Of a DNA stretch of 64,000 nucleotides, positions 34,020 to 43,291 are shown piece by piece (within the stretch, counting starts at the first letter, position 1; each line of letters starts with the position of its first letter). The notes beneath the pieces are model-generated. The model was not told where the DNA came from, ran no database searches, and worked only from the letters and a program-made list of their open reading frames with translations. A program made the translations under genes and the position numbers. Origin of the DNA: Hyphomicrobiales bacterium (GTDB lineage Bacteria > Pseudomonadota > Alphaproteobacteria > Rhizobiales > Rhizobiaceae); assembly GCA_900472625.1 (NCBI GenBank), contig UCIT01000001.1:1-64000 (forward strand), in the 5' to 3' direction.

Positions 34020-35086
34020 CTGGGGTACCTTTCTGCAATTGCAACAAGACTGAGGAGGTGGAGGGTAGACGGGTAGTAGTCTGTGGTTTCGAACGCTGCG
34101 GCTGTCGGAGCGGCGGTCTCGCGACCGAGGCTGCAGCCGACAAGTTCTGTGACGGCGCGGTATCCGGCATCAGGCATTTGCGACAGCGTCGTTGCTGTCG
34201 CCAGCTCGATCACCGACGCCGCACCCTTGTTGGTGTCGCGCCATGCATCGGCAAACGGCATCAGCAGGTCCGCATGATCGCGCGAATACCAGGCGAGATA
34301 GAGTGGGACGCGAATGGCGTCGTGGCCGAACTGGGCAGGATAGGCATTGGCCGGGACCGGCGTGTTGCCCTTTAGTGATATCCAGTCGGCGGGAAGATCC
34401 GCCGGGCCGAAGCGCGCCTTCCGTGTCAGCGACAGTCCGGTCTTGATCAGTTCGTCGGCTGGGAAGCGTGACGACGCAACGCCCAGTTCAGCGATCGCCG
34501 GATAGACCCAGTAGGAGAGGTTGACGACGGGTCCATCGGGTTGATCCTTGGCGCCGAAGCCTTTTTCTCCCGGCAGCAATGCCTTGCCGAATGGTGTATC
34601 GACGACGGTCTTGTCGGCGATCGCCTCGGCGATCTGATTGGCGTCCTTGGCATATTCGTGATTCTGCCAGACATGGGCCGCCTTTACGAGTGCCCAACCG
34701 ATCAGCAGGTCGCCATCTGTTGCATTATTGGTGTCGGTGACATGCGGTGTCGCCGCCGGATCCCACCGCCACGCGGCGAGGCTGTCGCCGCGCACGTAGA
34801 GATTGGCTTTGGTCCAGTCCCATATACGCTCGAAGGTCTTCTGGTCGTCGGCCAGGACGGCGATCAACATGCCGTAGCCCTGGCCTTCGCTGTGGCTGAT
34901 CCCGTTGGCTCGTGTATCGGTGACGCGACCCTCGGGGGAAACGTAGTCGTGGCGATATAGCATCCACGACCCCGCGACATAGTCTGCTGGCTGGACCGCG
35001 TTATCAGCGGTCGCCTGGGCGGCCGAGGACACGGCAATCGAGCTCGCCAGCAGCATCGTCTTGAGCGTGACGGAGCCGCTGGTCAT
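33998..35086 (-). CDS. bcsZ: Endoglucanase of the cellulose operon (GH8)
   Basis: A 362-residue secreted glycoside hydrolase family 8 enzyme. The signal peptide is at about 1-26 (LLASSIAVSSAAQATA). The catalytic acid is E67 in SHSEGQGYGM, and the aspartate block NATDGDLLIGWAL is at 121-133. It cuts beta-1,4-glucan in the periplasm, needed for normal cellulose fibre assembly (CelC in Agrobacterium). The ATG overlaps the bcsB stop (ATGA); a much longer in-frame extension to 35395 lies within bcsB and is not real. Confidence 0.92.
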   Translation of the reverse strand: MTSGSVTLKTMLLASSIAVSSAAQATADNAVQPADYVAGSWMLYRHDYVSPEGRVTDTRANGISHSEGQGYGMLIAVLADDQKTFERIWDWTKANLYVRGDSLAAWRWDPAATPHVTDTNNATDGDLLIGWALVKAAHVWQNHEYAKDANQIAEAIADKTVVDTPFGKALLPGEKGFGAKDQPDGPVVNLSYWVYPAIAELGVASSRFPADELIKTGLSLTRKARFGPADLPADWISLKGNTPVPANAYPAQFGHDAIRVPLYLAWYSRDHADLLMPFADAWRDTNKGAASVIELATATTLSQMPDAGYRAVTELVGCSLGRETAAPTAAAFETTDYYPSTLHLLSLVAIAERYPRCLPDTQ

Positions 35087-37410
35087 TTGCGCCGACCGAG
35101 CTTGAGCATCAGAAAGGTCGATGCGCCGAGCATGATGGCCGCGCCAAGCTGCGCCAGCGTGTATTCCATCACGTGGTTGGACAGCCAGCCGGCGATGATC
35201 AGGCGCACGTTGCCGATCGAGACTGGCTGTGTCTGGAACAGCGCGACGTCGTGCGGCAACATTTGTTCGGTGATCTTGCCGCTGCTCGAGAAAGATTGCA
35301 CCGAGCCGTTGAGCCGGGTCCAAGTCGGGCGGTCCATGACAGCATCGATGGTCGACGACAGGGTCTCGTCGGACGGGGACGTGACGACGGTCCACACGCC
35401 ACCTGATGCCATTTCCTTCTGTGCGATGAGAAGGGCGGTGTCGTCCTTCGGTTGATAGGTCTCCGCGCTGGTTTCGCCACTCGCACCAAGAGCAGGTTGC
35501 AGCTTCGACAGTGTCGAGGAGGCGAATGACTTGACGGTCTCCGCGAGCTCGGTCGCCGGTGCTAGCACTTTTTCGAGTTGGCTCGGAACACTTGAGTCTG
35601 CCGCAACGTCTTCCGTAGACAGATCGCCGAACGAGAGCGAGGGTGCAGCCTGTCCGCGCTTGCTGGTCTGCAAGGCGTTGGCCAGACCTGCGGGCGTGGC
35701 GGAGAGATCGAGACCGGTCTGCGCCTGGATTTCCGATGGCAGCTTGCCAAAGGTCGCGAAGGCCATGATGCGCCGCTGTCCGGCATCCGGGACGGATGTC
35801 GTCAGATCGATCGGCATCACGTGGCCGGACGAGTACGCCATCTTTGCCAGGAACGAACCGGCCGCATCAAGGGCAGGCGAGTTCAGGCCCGGCACATAGA
35901 CCGATGTGGCCTCCGTATCGCGGCGATCGCTGAACGAGGCGCCCGACACCAGCGCGGCGATATCCGGATAACGGCCAACCCGCGCAAAGGATGGTACTTC
36001 CAGGAAGCTCGATCCCAGGATCGACAGGCGCGAGCGGTCCTCGCTGGCGCTCGCCAGTGGGTCGCAGACGGCATCGGCGGGCGTCGGCAGGCGCGCTTCG
36101 AACTCGATCGTGTTTTCGCCCGGCCGCAGCTTGCTCAGCGGGATCGGCAGGCGCTGGTCGTCGATCAAGCCGTTTCGACTTGCGCCGAGTGTAATGTCGG
36201 CAACCGTCTCTCCATTGGCGCGCAGAATGAGTTCGGCGTCACGCGAGAGATTGGCGGCATAGCGGGCGCTGAGATGCATGACCAGCGAGCCGTAGTCGCC
36301 GGGATAGAAGTCCGACGGCATCGAGAGGTTGACGCTCTCCTTGTAAAGGCGCCCAGAGAAAGGCTGGGCGATGAAGCCGAGGTTTTGCAGCGGCACAACG
36401 GAGTTGGGCGAAAGCGCACGCCCCTTCGTGTTGGCCAGAGCGCGAAGCCCTTGCGGCGTGCCGTCGTTCTGCTGCTGTTCACCCAGCCGCCGGAATTCCT
36501 CGACAGCGGTATCGACTTCGGCGGCCGTCTGCCCGGTGATGACAAGAACCTTGCGCTGGTTGTCCTCGTCAGGAAGGACGCTGAAGCCATCCTTGAGCGC
36601 CGCGACACGATCGGCGCCAAGCGTCGAAGCCAGCGCCGTGCGTGTGCCGACGACGACGTCGATGCCTGGTCCCTGACCTTGTTCCTCGCCGATGGTGACG
36701 GCCGGGCGGTCGAAGCTGCCGGCGATCGCCAGCGACTGGATGACGGCCATGATCCGGTTATATTCCGTGCTCGATGCGCCGCGCGAGATCTGGCCGTGGA
36801 TGGGGGTTCGGCCGTCATTGATGCCCCCGAGCGCGATCAGATCGGGCATTGATGTGCCGCTGGCGGCTGACTTGCCACCGAAGACGAAGCCGCTGTGTTC
36901 CGGGTCGACCTGCGTCCAGAGTTCATAGGTCGCATCGATCGTGCAATCGACGCGGTGCTTCTGATCGACAAGAATGGAGACTGCATTGTAGCCGGGCTGG
37001 ATCAGGCCGTTCGGCACCTTGAGTTCAACGCGGTAAGGGTCGCCTGCCGTCAGCTTGACCGTGCCGACATCCTGGTCGTTGATGAAGACGCGCATGGCCG
37101 AGCTTTCGGGCGCGGTCGAGATCGAGGTCTGCAGCGAGAGGACGAGCTTGGTGGCGCCGGCGATTTCGGCGGGAAGCGCATAGAATGCGTATTCCTTGCT
37201 TGTGCTTTCACCGTTGAAAAACAGGGCGGCGCGGTTGGCGCCGATCCGCCGAAGGTTGCCGGTGTCAGCCACTGCGGCGGTTGATGTCGGGCCCTTGGCG
37301 ACGTCGCCAAGCGAAAACGCGGTTTGCGACTGTGCAAGAGCGCCATCGGCGATCAGGGATACGGCTGTTGCGGCGAGCGCGAGTTTGTAGCGGTGTAGGA
37401 TACGCATCAT
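35083..37410 (-). CDS. bcsB: Cellulose synthase regulatory/periplasmic subunit
   Basis: A 775-residue BcsB with a signal peptide, paired carbohydrate-binding and flavodoxin-like modules (SLQTSISTAPESSAMRVFINDQDVGTV, VFGGKSAASGTSMPDLIALGG), and a C-terminal membrane helix (YTLAQLGAAIMLGASTFLMLK) that packs against BcsA. It guides the nascent glucan through the periplasm. It overlaps bcsA by four bases on one side and bcsZ on the other. Confidence 0.93.
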   Translation of the reverse strand: MMRILHRYKLALAATAVSLIADGALAQSQTAFSLGDVAKGPTSTAAVADTGNLRRIGANRAALFFNGESTSKEYAFYALPAEIAGATKLVLSLQTSISTAPESSAMRVFINDQDVGTVKLTAGDPYRVELKVPNGLIQPGYNAVSILVDQKHRVDCTIDATYELWTQVDPEHSGFVFGGKSAASGTSMPDLIALGGINDGRTPIHGQISRGASSTEYNRIMAVIQSLAIAGSFDRPAVTIGEEQGQGPGIDVVVGTRTALASTLGADRVAALKDGFSVLPDEDNQRKVLVITGQTAAEVDTAVEEFRRLGEQQQNDGTPQGLRALANTKGRALSPNSVVPLQNLGFIAQPFSGRLYKESVNLSMPSDFYPGDYGSLVMHLSARYAANLSRDAELILRANGETVADITLGASRNGLIDDQRLPIPLSKLRPGENTIEFEARLPTPADAVCDPLASASEDRSRLSILGSSFLEVPSFARVGRYPDIAALVSGASFSDRRDTEATSVYVPGLNSPALDAAGSFLAKMAYSSGHVMPIDLTTSVPDAGQRRIMAFATFGKLPSEIQAQTGLDLSATPAGLANALQTSKRGQAAPSLSFGDLSTEDVAADSSVPSQLEKVLAPATELAETVKSFASSTLSKLQPALGASGETSAETYQPKDDTALLIAQKEMASGGVWTVVTSPSDETLSSTIDAVMDRPTWTRLNGSVQSFSSSGKITEQMLPHDVALFQTQPVSIGNVRLIIAGWLSNHVMEYTLAQLGAAIMLGASTFLMLKLGRRK

Positions 37411-39644
37411 GCACCTTCCTTTGCGTTGGCCTCGGAGAACGATTGGGCCGTGTTGCTGTTTGCGGGCAGGCGGGGCTCTTGAGAGCGTCGAGCGGAGGCT
37501 GTGGAGCCACCGGTCATAAGCAGTCCTAGCGCGTTGATCGGGCTGTTGATGGCCCAGCGCACCAGCGTCACGGTTGCCATGACCATGCCCCGGCGCTTCT
37601 GCCGCGAGGTGCGGGCGGCGCGAACGTCGGTCATATCTCGCAGGATCATCTCGGCGACAACAGGATAGTGCTGCGCTTCAATGTCGAAGCGAAGGGCGAG
37701 CGTCGGGCTCTCCTGGCTCGGATGGGCCATGACAGTTACCGGCAGCGAGTTGACGATCAGCGCCGACGAAGGGTTGGCGAGCGACAGGCGACCGTAATCC
37801 GACTTGCGAAGCGCCTGCATGGCGGCCTGCGGCAGCTGAACGGTGGCGCCTGCGGCCGAAGCTCTAAGGACGGAGCCGCTCCATGTCTTTTCGCCGAAGG
37901 TCAGCTCGACCTTGGCGTTGGTCGGCAGCTCAATCCCCTCAACGACGTTGCGACGTTCGGTGATGACGCCAAGTCCCGCACCGGCGATCAACAGGTTGAG
38001 GAAATTCCAGGCGCCGACGATCATCAGCAGGCCGCTGATTTCAGGCTCGGTGTTATAGCGATAGATCGAAACGGCGAGCGTAAAGGCGAGGATCGCGAAG
38101 ATCACGAAATAGGGAAGAGACAGTTCGGACAGGCGGTCGCCGGCGGTGCTCTGGCCCTTGGCCGTGACGTTGAAGGTCGGACGGCGCGGTTGCAAAATCA
38201 CGCTGATGATGGCGCGGAACAGGTAGACCGACTGGACGTATTCGTAGATCTCCGACATCCAGGGCCAGCGAACCGAACCGTAGAGGTAGGTGCGGATGAG
38301 TTCGCCGACAATCAGGTAGGTAACCGTGTGGGCAATGAAGTCCTCGGACGATGCGACGAAGATCTTCATGTTGAAGAGAATGAAGAGCAGCGGTGCGAAG
38401 ACGAAGACGGCGCGAACGAAGGGGAAGAACCAGAAGAGCGAGCTGGAGAGGTAGCAGATGCGCTGTGCGAAGCTCAGACCGGCCTTCAGCATCGGGTTCT
38501 TGAGCAGAAGGATCTGCACCATGCCGCGGCACCAGCGCGAACGCTGACCGATGAAGCTCGACACGGTTTCCGGCTGCAGGCCGGCGATCATCGGCTTGTC
38601 GACATAGACGCTGTTCCAGCCGCGGGAGTGCAGTTCCAGCGCGGTCTCGCAGTCTTCGGTGATGGTGATGCCGGAGAAGCCGCCGACTTCCTCGAGCGCT
38701 TCGCGCCGCAGCACGGCCGCCGAGCCGCAGAAGAACGAAGCATTCCAGCGATCAAGGCCCTTCTGGATCTTGCCGTAGAACATTTCGTTTTCGGACGGCA
38801 TGGTGGTGAAGGTGTCGAGGTTGTGCTCGATCGGATCCGCGTTGGAGAAGAAGTGGGGAGTCTGGACGAGGAAGAGGTTCGGATCCTTGGAGAAGTATCC
38901 CACGGTTTCCTGCAGGAAGGCGCGTTCCGGTGCGTGGTCGGCATCGAAAACGACGACCAGATCGCCGCTGGTGCGCGAAAGGCCGCTGTTCAGGTTTCCT
39001 GCCTTTGCGTGGACGTTTTCAGCGCGTGTCAGGTAAGTGACCCCGAGATCTGCGCACAAGTCCTTGAGGACGATCGCTCGGTTGACAGCAGCGTCGGCGA
39101 CATTGACGTCATCGGAGAAACGCTTCTGGTCGGTGCCGCCGTCGTCGAGCAGAAAGACGTTGAGCTTGCCAGCCGGGTAGTGCATCGCCTTGGCAGCCGA
39201 CAAGGTCATGGCCAGGATTTCCTTGCCCTCGTTGTAGGTCGGCACGAAGACATCGACGCTGGGCGCCTCATCGTCGGAGAGACGCGGTGCGGCTTCCCGC
39301 TCGCGGGGGTCGGCAACGACGAAAAGGCTGATCGCCAGCATGACGATGCAGTACATCTCCGCTGCATAGAGGACGACGCCCGGAATGAAGGAGTAGAGGT
39401 CGTCGATTGGCGGCAGTGTGCTGGTCGTTCGCCAGTATGCATAGCGCAGGACAACGACAGACCCAAGCGCCAGAAATACATGGCGCCATATGCCATCGAG
39501 ACGGAGAACCGAAATAACGGCAAGTACCGCTATAACGGAGATCGAGAGAGCCATCTGGACTGAATTTCCAACAGGCTGCGTGACAAGGAATAGTGCGGTG
39601 ACTGTACTGGTCACCCAAAGGATAAATGTGCCTAGCTTGGTCAT
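37407..39644 (-). CDS. bcsA: Cellulose synthase catalytic subunit (GT2)
   Basis: A 745-residue multi-spanning glycosyltransferase that polymerises UDP-glucose. Catalytic motifs are DDG at 167-169, DAD at 234-236, TED at 329-331 and QRSRW at 367-371, with the gating-loop-like FNVTAKG near 491 and a C-terminal PilZ-like domain from about 560. In this PilZ region the usual RxxxR is RRNVV (564-568) and the D/NxSxxG position reads RASAAG (594-599), so c-di-GMP binding may be weak or different. It is first in a four-gene operon. Confidence 0.93.
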   Translation of the reverse strand: MTKLGTFILWVTSTVTALFLVTQPVGNSVQMALSISVIAVLAVISVLRLDGIWRHVFLALGSVVVLRYAYWRTTSTLPPIDDLYSFIPGVVLYAAEMYCIVMLAISLFVVADPREREAAPRLSDDEAPSVDVFVPTYNEGKEILAMTLSAAKAMHYPAGKLNVFLLDDGGTDQKRFSDDVNVADAAVNRAIVLKDLCADLGVTYLTRAENVHAKAGNLNSGLSRTSGDLVVVFDADHAPERAFLQETVGYFSKDPNLFLVQTPHFFSNADPIEHNLDTFTTMPSENEMFYGKIQKGLDRWNASFFCGSAAVLRREALEEVGGFSGITITEDCETALELHSRGWNSVYVDKPMIAGLQPETVSSFIGQRSRWCRGMVQILLLKNPMLKAGLSFAQRICYLSSSLFWFFPFVRAVFVFAPLLFILFNMKIFVASSEDFIAHTVTYLIVGELIRTYLYGSVRWPWMSEIYEYVQSVYLFRAIISVILQPRRPTFNVTAKGQSTAGDRLSELSLPYFVIFAILAFTLAVSIYRYNTEPEISGLLMIVGAWNFLNLLIAGAGLGVITERRNVVEGIELPTNAKVELTFGEKTWSGSVLRASAAGATVQLPQAAMQALRKSDYGRLSLANPSSALIVNSLPVTVMAHPSQESPTLALRFDIEAQHYPVVAEMILRDMTDVRAARTSRQKRRGMVMATVTLVRWAINSPINALGLLMTGGSTASARRSQEPRLPANSNTAQSFSEANAKEGA

Positions 39645-40127
39645 CGATCGGCCCCAATTGTTAACGGATAGTTAAGTTTGGGTCGATACTAGAAATTTAT
39701 AATTGGTGGGCAACAAGTATATTTCAGAAGTAATTTAAGTATAATTTAGATTAATTTTAGACATTAACTGTATATTCGGCGATTAAATTAGCATTCGTGT
39801 TTATTCTGAATATAGGATATGCAATCCGCACGTAAATTGTGCAGTTTTCATGTATTTTTACCATAAATATTAGGGGGTATTTGGTCGATGTAGCTGTGAA
39901 AATAGTCGGTACTTAGTTAATTTTAGTGGGGAGGGCCGCCTATTTTTCGACCTTAAGGAGAGGTGGATTGATCTGCTGCTTTCCTGGGTTGCTTTGACGG
40001 TGGCCCTGCTGCTCGAAACATCAGGCAAAACGTCGATGCAGCCACCGCTCAATCCCTCTCGACACGACAAACTCCGCCTCCAAGGGCGCGATGGCTGAGC
40101 TTCGACTGACGTTCGCCGTTTGCTTGG
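39645..40127. promoter_or_regulatory. AT-rich region upstream of the cellulose operon
   Basis: A 483-base gap without a gene. About 39660-39930 is strikingly AT-rich for this genome, with repeated TTTA, TAATTT and AATTTTAG tracts. The leftward bcsA promoter must be here. Such AT-rich promoter regions are typical targets of the Ros/MucR zinc-finger repressors of rhizobia and of nucleoid proteins. I could not pick one promoter with confidence. Confidence 0.5.
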
Positions 40128-41066
40128 CTAGAAACCAAGCAGCTTATCGTCTCGAAGAGCATCCCAGAATCCAACAGGAATATGCTCGTGGAGCGCCGCT
40201 ACCGTCCTTGCGACATTGGCCGGATTCTTGGTTGACCAGAGCACGGACAGAACAGGTGGATAGCGAAGGGCGAATTGAATCACCGCCGCGTTTTCGGGCA
40301 CACCGAAGGCGGTGCACAGCGACTGAAGCCGTCCACGAAACGCCGTGTTTTCGTCCAAAAAGTATCGCCCGCTGGCGAACGGCGACGCGGCGATGACGCC
40401 GATATCGCGGTTGGAACACGCGGCAATCACCGCTTCGGCGCCCTTGTGATCCATCAGTGAAAAGCCGCCGGCAAACAGCAGCAGGTCGATGTCGTACCGT
40501 TCCAGAAAGGCCATTGCGATCGCTGGCGTATTCGCGCCGACGCCGACCATCCTGACATGCCCGGCCTCGCGCAAACGCAGCAGCGCCGGCATGCCGGTTT
40601 CCAGTGCTGCTTCGATCCCACCATCGCAGATCGACAGTCCATGCATGTAGGCGATGTCAGCCGAGGGTATCCCCATGCGGTGCAGAGATGTCTCGAAGGA
40701 TTGACGTATCCCGCTTTCGCTGTAGTCGCAGATGGGCGCGAAGCCGGCATGATGGCGGTAATGCCTGTTCACCGAAGCACCACGCCCAAAGGGATCGAGG
40801 TTGATGCCCACCTTCGTCGACAGTAGGAAATCGGACGGTGCCTTCCACACGAGACCGGTGCCTAGTCGCCGTTCACAAAGACCGCTGCCGTAATAGGGCG
40901 CGGTGTCGAAATAGCGGACGCCCGCATCCCACGCGTCTTCGACTACCTTTGCTGCGATCTGGTCGCCTTCAGCGCCGCCCAACCCGCTCCAACTGGCGGC
41001 TCCGAGCGACAGCTCGGTAAACCATGCATCGTGGCGCGGATGCTTACGCTTCGAAAGAGACGTCAT
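40128..41066 (-). CDS. Aldo/keto reductase (aldose 1-dehydrogenase-like)
   Basis: A 312-residue AKR. The catalytic tyrosine lies in DTAPYYGSGLCERRLG, preceded by the Asp of GVRYFDTAP, and the lysine in LSTKVG. Overall it resembles D-threo-aldose or L-fucose/galactose 1-dehydrogenases and pyridoxal reductase-like proteins. It oxidises or reduces a sugar with NAD(P). It is separated by 118 bases from the following VOC gene and may start a transcript of its own. Confidence 0.85.
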   Translation of the reverse strand: MTSLSKRKHPRHDAWFTELSLGAASWSGLGGAEGDQIAAKVVEDAWDAGVRYFDTAPYYGSGLCERRLGTGLVWKAPSDFLLSTKVGINLDPFGRGASVNRHYRHHAGFAPICDYSESGIRQSFETSLHRMGIPSADIAYMHGLSICDGGIEAALETGMPALLRLREAGHVRMVGVGANTPAIAMAFLERYDIDLLLFAGGFSLMDHKGAEAVIAACSNRDIGVIAASPFASGRYFLDENTAFRGRLQSLCTAFGVPENAAVIQFALRYPPVLSVLWSTKNPANVARTVAALHEHIPVGFWDALRDDKLLGF

Positions 41067-41184
41067 GAAACCTCTTGGAAATGGGCTGGGCGCGGATCGG
41101 ACAACCGCCGTATTTGAGGGGGAGGCGTAAGATAGCCTGCTGGACTCTTGCTACGGGGCGGGCGTTTTGATCGGTTTGACGATG

Positions 41185-42045
41185 TTACCTAGCGAGAAAT
41201 TCCACAATTGCACCGCTGGCCTGGCGAGCTCCAACCGCGATCCCGCCACTCGGCGTCGGGGTGAAGGCCACGCCACGGCCGGTCAGCAACTGTCGCGTCC
41301 GCTCCAAGTCATCGACTAAAATCCGCATCGCGGCAAACCGGTTCCTCGCGAGCGCGACATCCTGTTTCGGAAAGAGTGATCCTATGGCTGCCGGGTCGAC
41401 GAAGAGAAGGGTCGCCGAATTCCTGCCGGTTTGTACTCTGAAGCCTTCCTCCGTCTCGCTCACGCTCCCCTCAGCGTAAAGCCGGGAGTAGGCGTTCGCG
41501 AGCGCCCGTGGCTGGTCTACCACGGCAATAATGCTGCCCAAGGCGATCGCGCTGTTTGGGTGCTGCTGCAGTTCGGGGCGCCAGACCATCTCAGGCGTGT
41601 GATGCTCACAGAGAAAGAAGTGCCCGATCGGCACGTCATTCGCCTCAAGGCCGAGTGTCCTGAAACTGGCGGTCCCTTCCGTGCCATCAGGCAGAGGCAG
41701 GGGTCGGGAAAAGGCACTCACCTCTCCCGTTCGTATGCCGCGAACGGCAAGTGCTGGTTTTGCGGCGTCGGCGCTGAGGGTCCGGTTGGCGATAGCCTGC
41801 ATGCCTTCGCCATCCCGCGCCAGACCGTCCCGTTGCGGCCTGTTGAGCTCAGTCGCGCTGACGATGCCCAGGAGCTCGACGTAGTCGTCCTTAAACAAGA
41901 TGGTGTGGTTGGCTGTCCCCTTCTGAGGGCTGTGAAGCCCGCGCGGGGACAGCGTAAAGCCCAGTTGCTCGTATAGAATGGCACTCGCGTCCAGATCCTG
42001 GACGAGCAAATAAATGTGGTCGATGCCAGGCACGGGGTGGGTCAT
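41185..42045 (-). CDS. VOC family protein (glyoxalase-like domain)
   Basis: A 286-residue protein with two VOC modules. The first is PGIDHIYLLVQDLDASAILYEQLGFTLSPRG and the second begins near GSIIAVVDQPRALANAYSRL, resembling the glyoxalase-like Pfam family PF13468. Function is unknown. It ends the group of five minus-strand genes that starts with the luciferase-like monooxygenase; only 15 bases separate it from the AhpD-like gene, so it is probably co-transcribed. Confidence 0.8.
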   Translation of the reverse strand: MTHPVPGIDHIYLLVQDLDASAILYEQLGFTLSPRGLHSPQKGTANHTILFKDDYVELLGIVSATELNRPQRDGLARDGEGMQAIANRTLSADAAKPALAVRGIRTGEVSAFSRPLPLPDGTEGTASFRTLGLEANDVPIGHFFLCEHHTPEMVWRPELQQHPNSAIALGSIIAVVDQPRALANAYSRLYAEGSVSETEEGFRVQTGRNSATLLFVDPAAIGSLFPKQDVALARNRFAAMRILVDDLERTRQLLTGRGVAFTPTPSGGIAVGARQASGAIVEFLAR

Positions 42046-42060
42046 CGATATTCCGTTTCT

Positions 42061-42666
42061 TCAGGCTGCGGGCGGTGTCGGCTCGCCGAGAGACAACATC
42101 AGCCGGTTTGCCCAGTTGAAGAAGGCCGCGCCATGGATGACGTCGGAAATTTCCTCGTCGGATAGCCCCGCCGCCCGCAGGCTGTTCACGTTGTCGGCGG
42201 AAAATGCCGGCGGCGTGGCGGTGAGCGCGACCGAGGCGGCAACGATTGCATTCCAGCGCTCGCCGAGATCCGCAGAGATGCCTTCATCCAGCAGCGTCTG
42301 CACGTCTTCCGTTCTCTTGGAATATTGCGAGGCGAAGCGTGAGTGCACGGATGCGCACAGAATGCAGCCGTTCAGCCGCGATGCCGCGGTTGCCGACAAC
42401 TCCCGCTCCGCGCGCGGTAGGCCGTCCTTGGTGTTGTAGAAGATATCGTTGTCGGTCTTGGTACGGGCCTCCAGAATGTCAGGGTCGCGGACGAGGAGCG
42501 CAAAGTAAGGATTTTTCGCGCGCGCACGGTCAACCAGGGCCTCATAATGGCGTTCCGTCAGTTCGGTCTCGGTCAGATGCGCCAGCCACGGTGTCCAGCC
42601 GATATGCGCCTGGGTGAAGACAACAGGGGGATTGTCCAGAACGGGTTCGATGATGGTATCAGTCAT
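42061..42666 (-). CDS. AhpD-like (carboxymuconolactone decarboxylase family) protein, Avi_7169-type
   Basis: A 201-residue protein with the CxxC-type redox motif CILCASVH and downstream helices, matching alkylhydroperoxidase-like proteins of the Avi_7169 family. AhpD-fold proteins reduce peroxides or remove protons with a Cys pair and a nearby His, all visible here. It is adjacent to a second CMD protein, a luciferase-like monooxygenase and an ABC importer, a set conserved in several proteobacteria, so it probably detoxifies or processes a monooxygenase product. Confidence 0.8.
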   Translation of the reverse strand: MTDTIIEPVLDNPPVVFTQAHIGWTPWLAHLTETELTERHYEALVDRARAKNPYFALLVRDPDILEARTKTDNDIFYNTKDGLPRAERELSATAASRLNGCILCASVHSRFASQYSKRTEDVQTLLDEGISADLGERWNAIVAASVALTATPPAFSADNVNSLRAAGLSDEEISDVIHGAAFFNWANRLMLSLGEPTPPAA

Positions 42667-42678
42667 GGGAGTTCTCCG

Positions 42679-43275
42679 TTAGGCCGCGGCCAGGACCTTG
42701 AGGCCGGCGACGACGCGGATTTGAAAGGCAAGGAAGGAGACAAGCTGCGACAGCGTCACGACACCAGTGGCGCTCCAGCCGGCCGACAGCAGCTTCTGCA
42801 GCTCGGCAGGCCTTGCATCACGTGGGTGCAGGGTCAGGAGATGGGCGTGCTGGAGTGCCGCGGCGAGGCGGCTGCCAAGCTTTTTGGTTTCAGTCTCGTT
42901 CAGGGATAGGACGGGACCATCGACGTTTTCGGCTTCCAATGGGCCGGCGGGGTAGTGTCCGTAGGGGCCGACGGCTTTGCCGCTCTCGGCGGCGGCTTCG
43001 ACCGCCGACAGAAGTGCGGCGCCGTTTTCGGTCCCAGCGACCTTTCCCGCATAAAATGCAGCGATCCGTGGCTGCTCATGCAGCGTCGCAACGAAAGTGG
43101 CGACGGCAAAACGTTCGGAAAGCGAGACTTCAGTTGTATCTGAAGGTTCAAACAACGCCAGCCAGCTTTTCTGTGCGTGCTCCTTGGTGATGGGACGCCG
43201 GGTGCGCAGTGCGTCCTGTTTCGAGCCCGGCTCTGTGCCAATGAGATGGTCGATGATGTCGATTGTTTCGGTCAT
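42679..43275 (-). CDS. CMD domain protein, Avi_7170-type
   Basis: A 198-residue relative of the carboxymuconolactone decarboxylase fold. It lacks the CxxC pair (it has QHAHLLTLHPRD where AhpD has the active cysteines), as in the Avi_7170 family. It is 12 bases upstream of the AhpD-like gene and 16 bases downstream of the monooxygenase, in a tight operon. It may be a non-redox partner of the AhpD-like protein. Confidence 0.78.
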   Translation of the reverse strand: MTETIDIIDHLIGTEPGSKQDALRTRRPITKEHAQKSWLALFEPSDTTEVSLSERFAVATFVATLHEQPRIAAFYAGKVAGTENGAALLSAVEAAAESGKAVGPYGHYPAGPLEAENVDGPVLSLNETETKKLGSRLAAALQHAHLLTLHPRDARPAELQKLLSAGWSATGVVTLSQLVSFLAFQIRVVAGLKVLAAA

Positions 43276-43291
43276 GAATATCTCTTTCAGA

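Noticed and set aside
37668..39563. Plus-strand frame of 631 codons opposite bcsA
   Set aside because: It is antisense to a well-supported cellulose synthase and has a skewed Glu/Arg/Gln/Asp-rich composition typical of shadow frames in GC-rich DNA.
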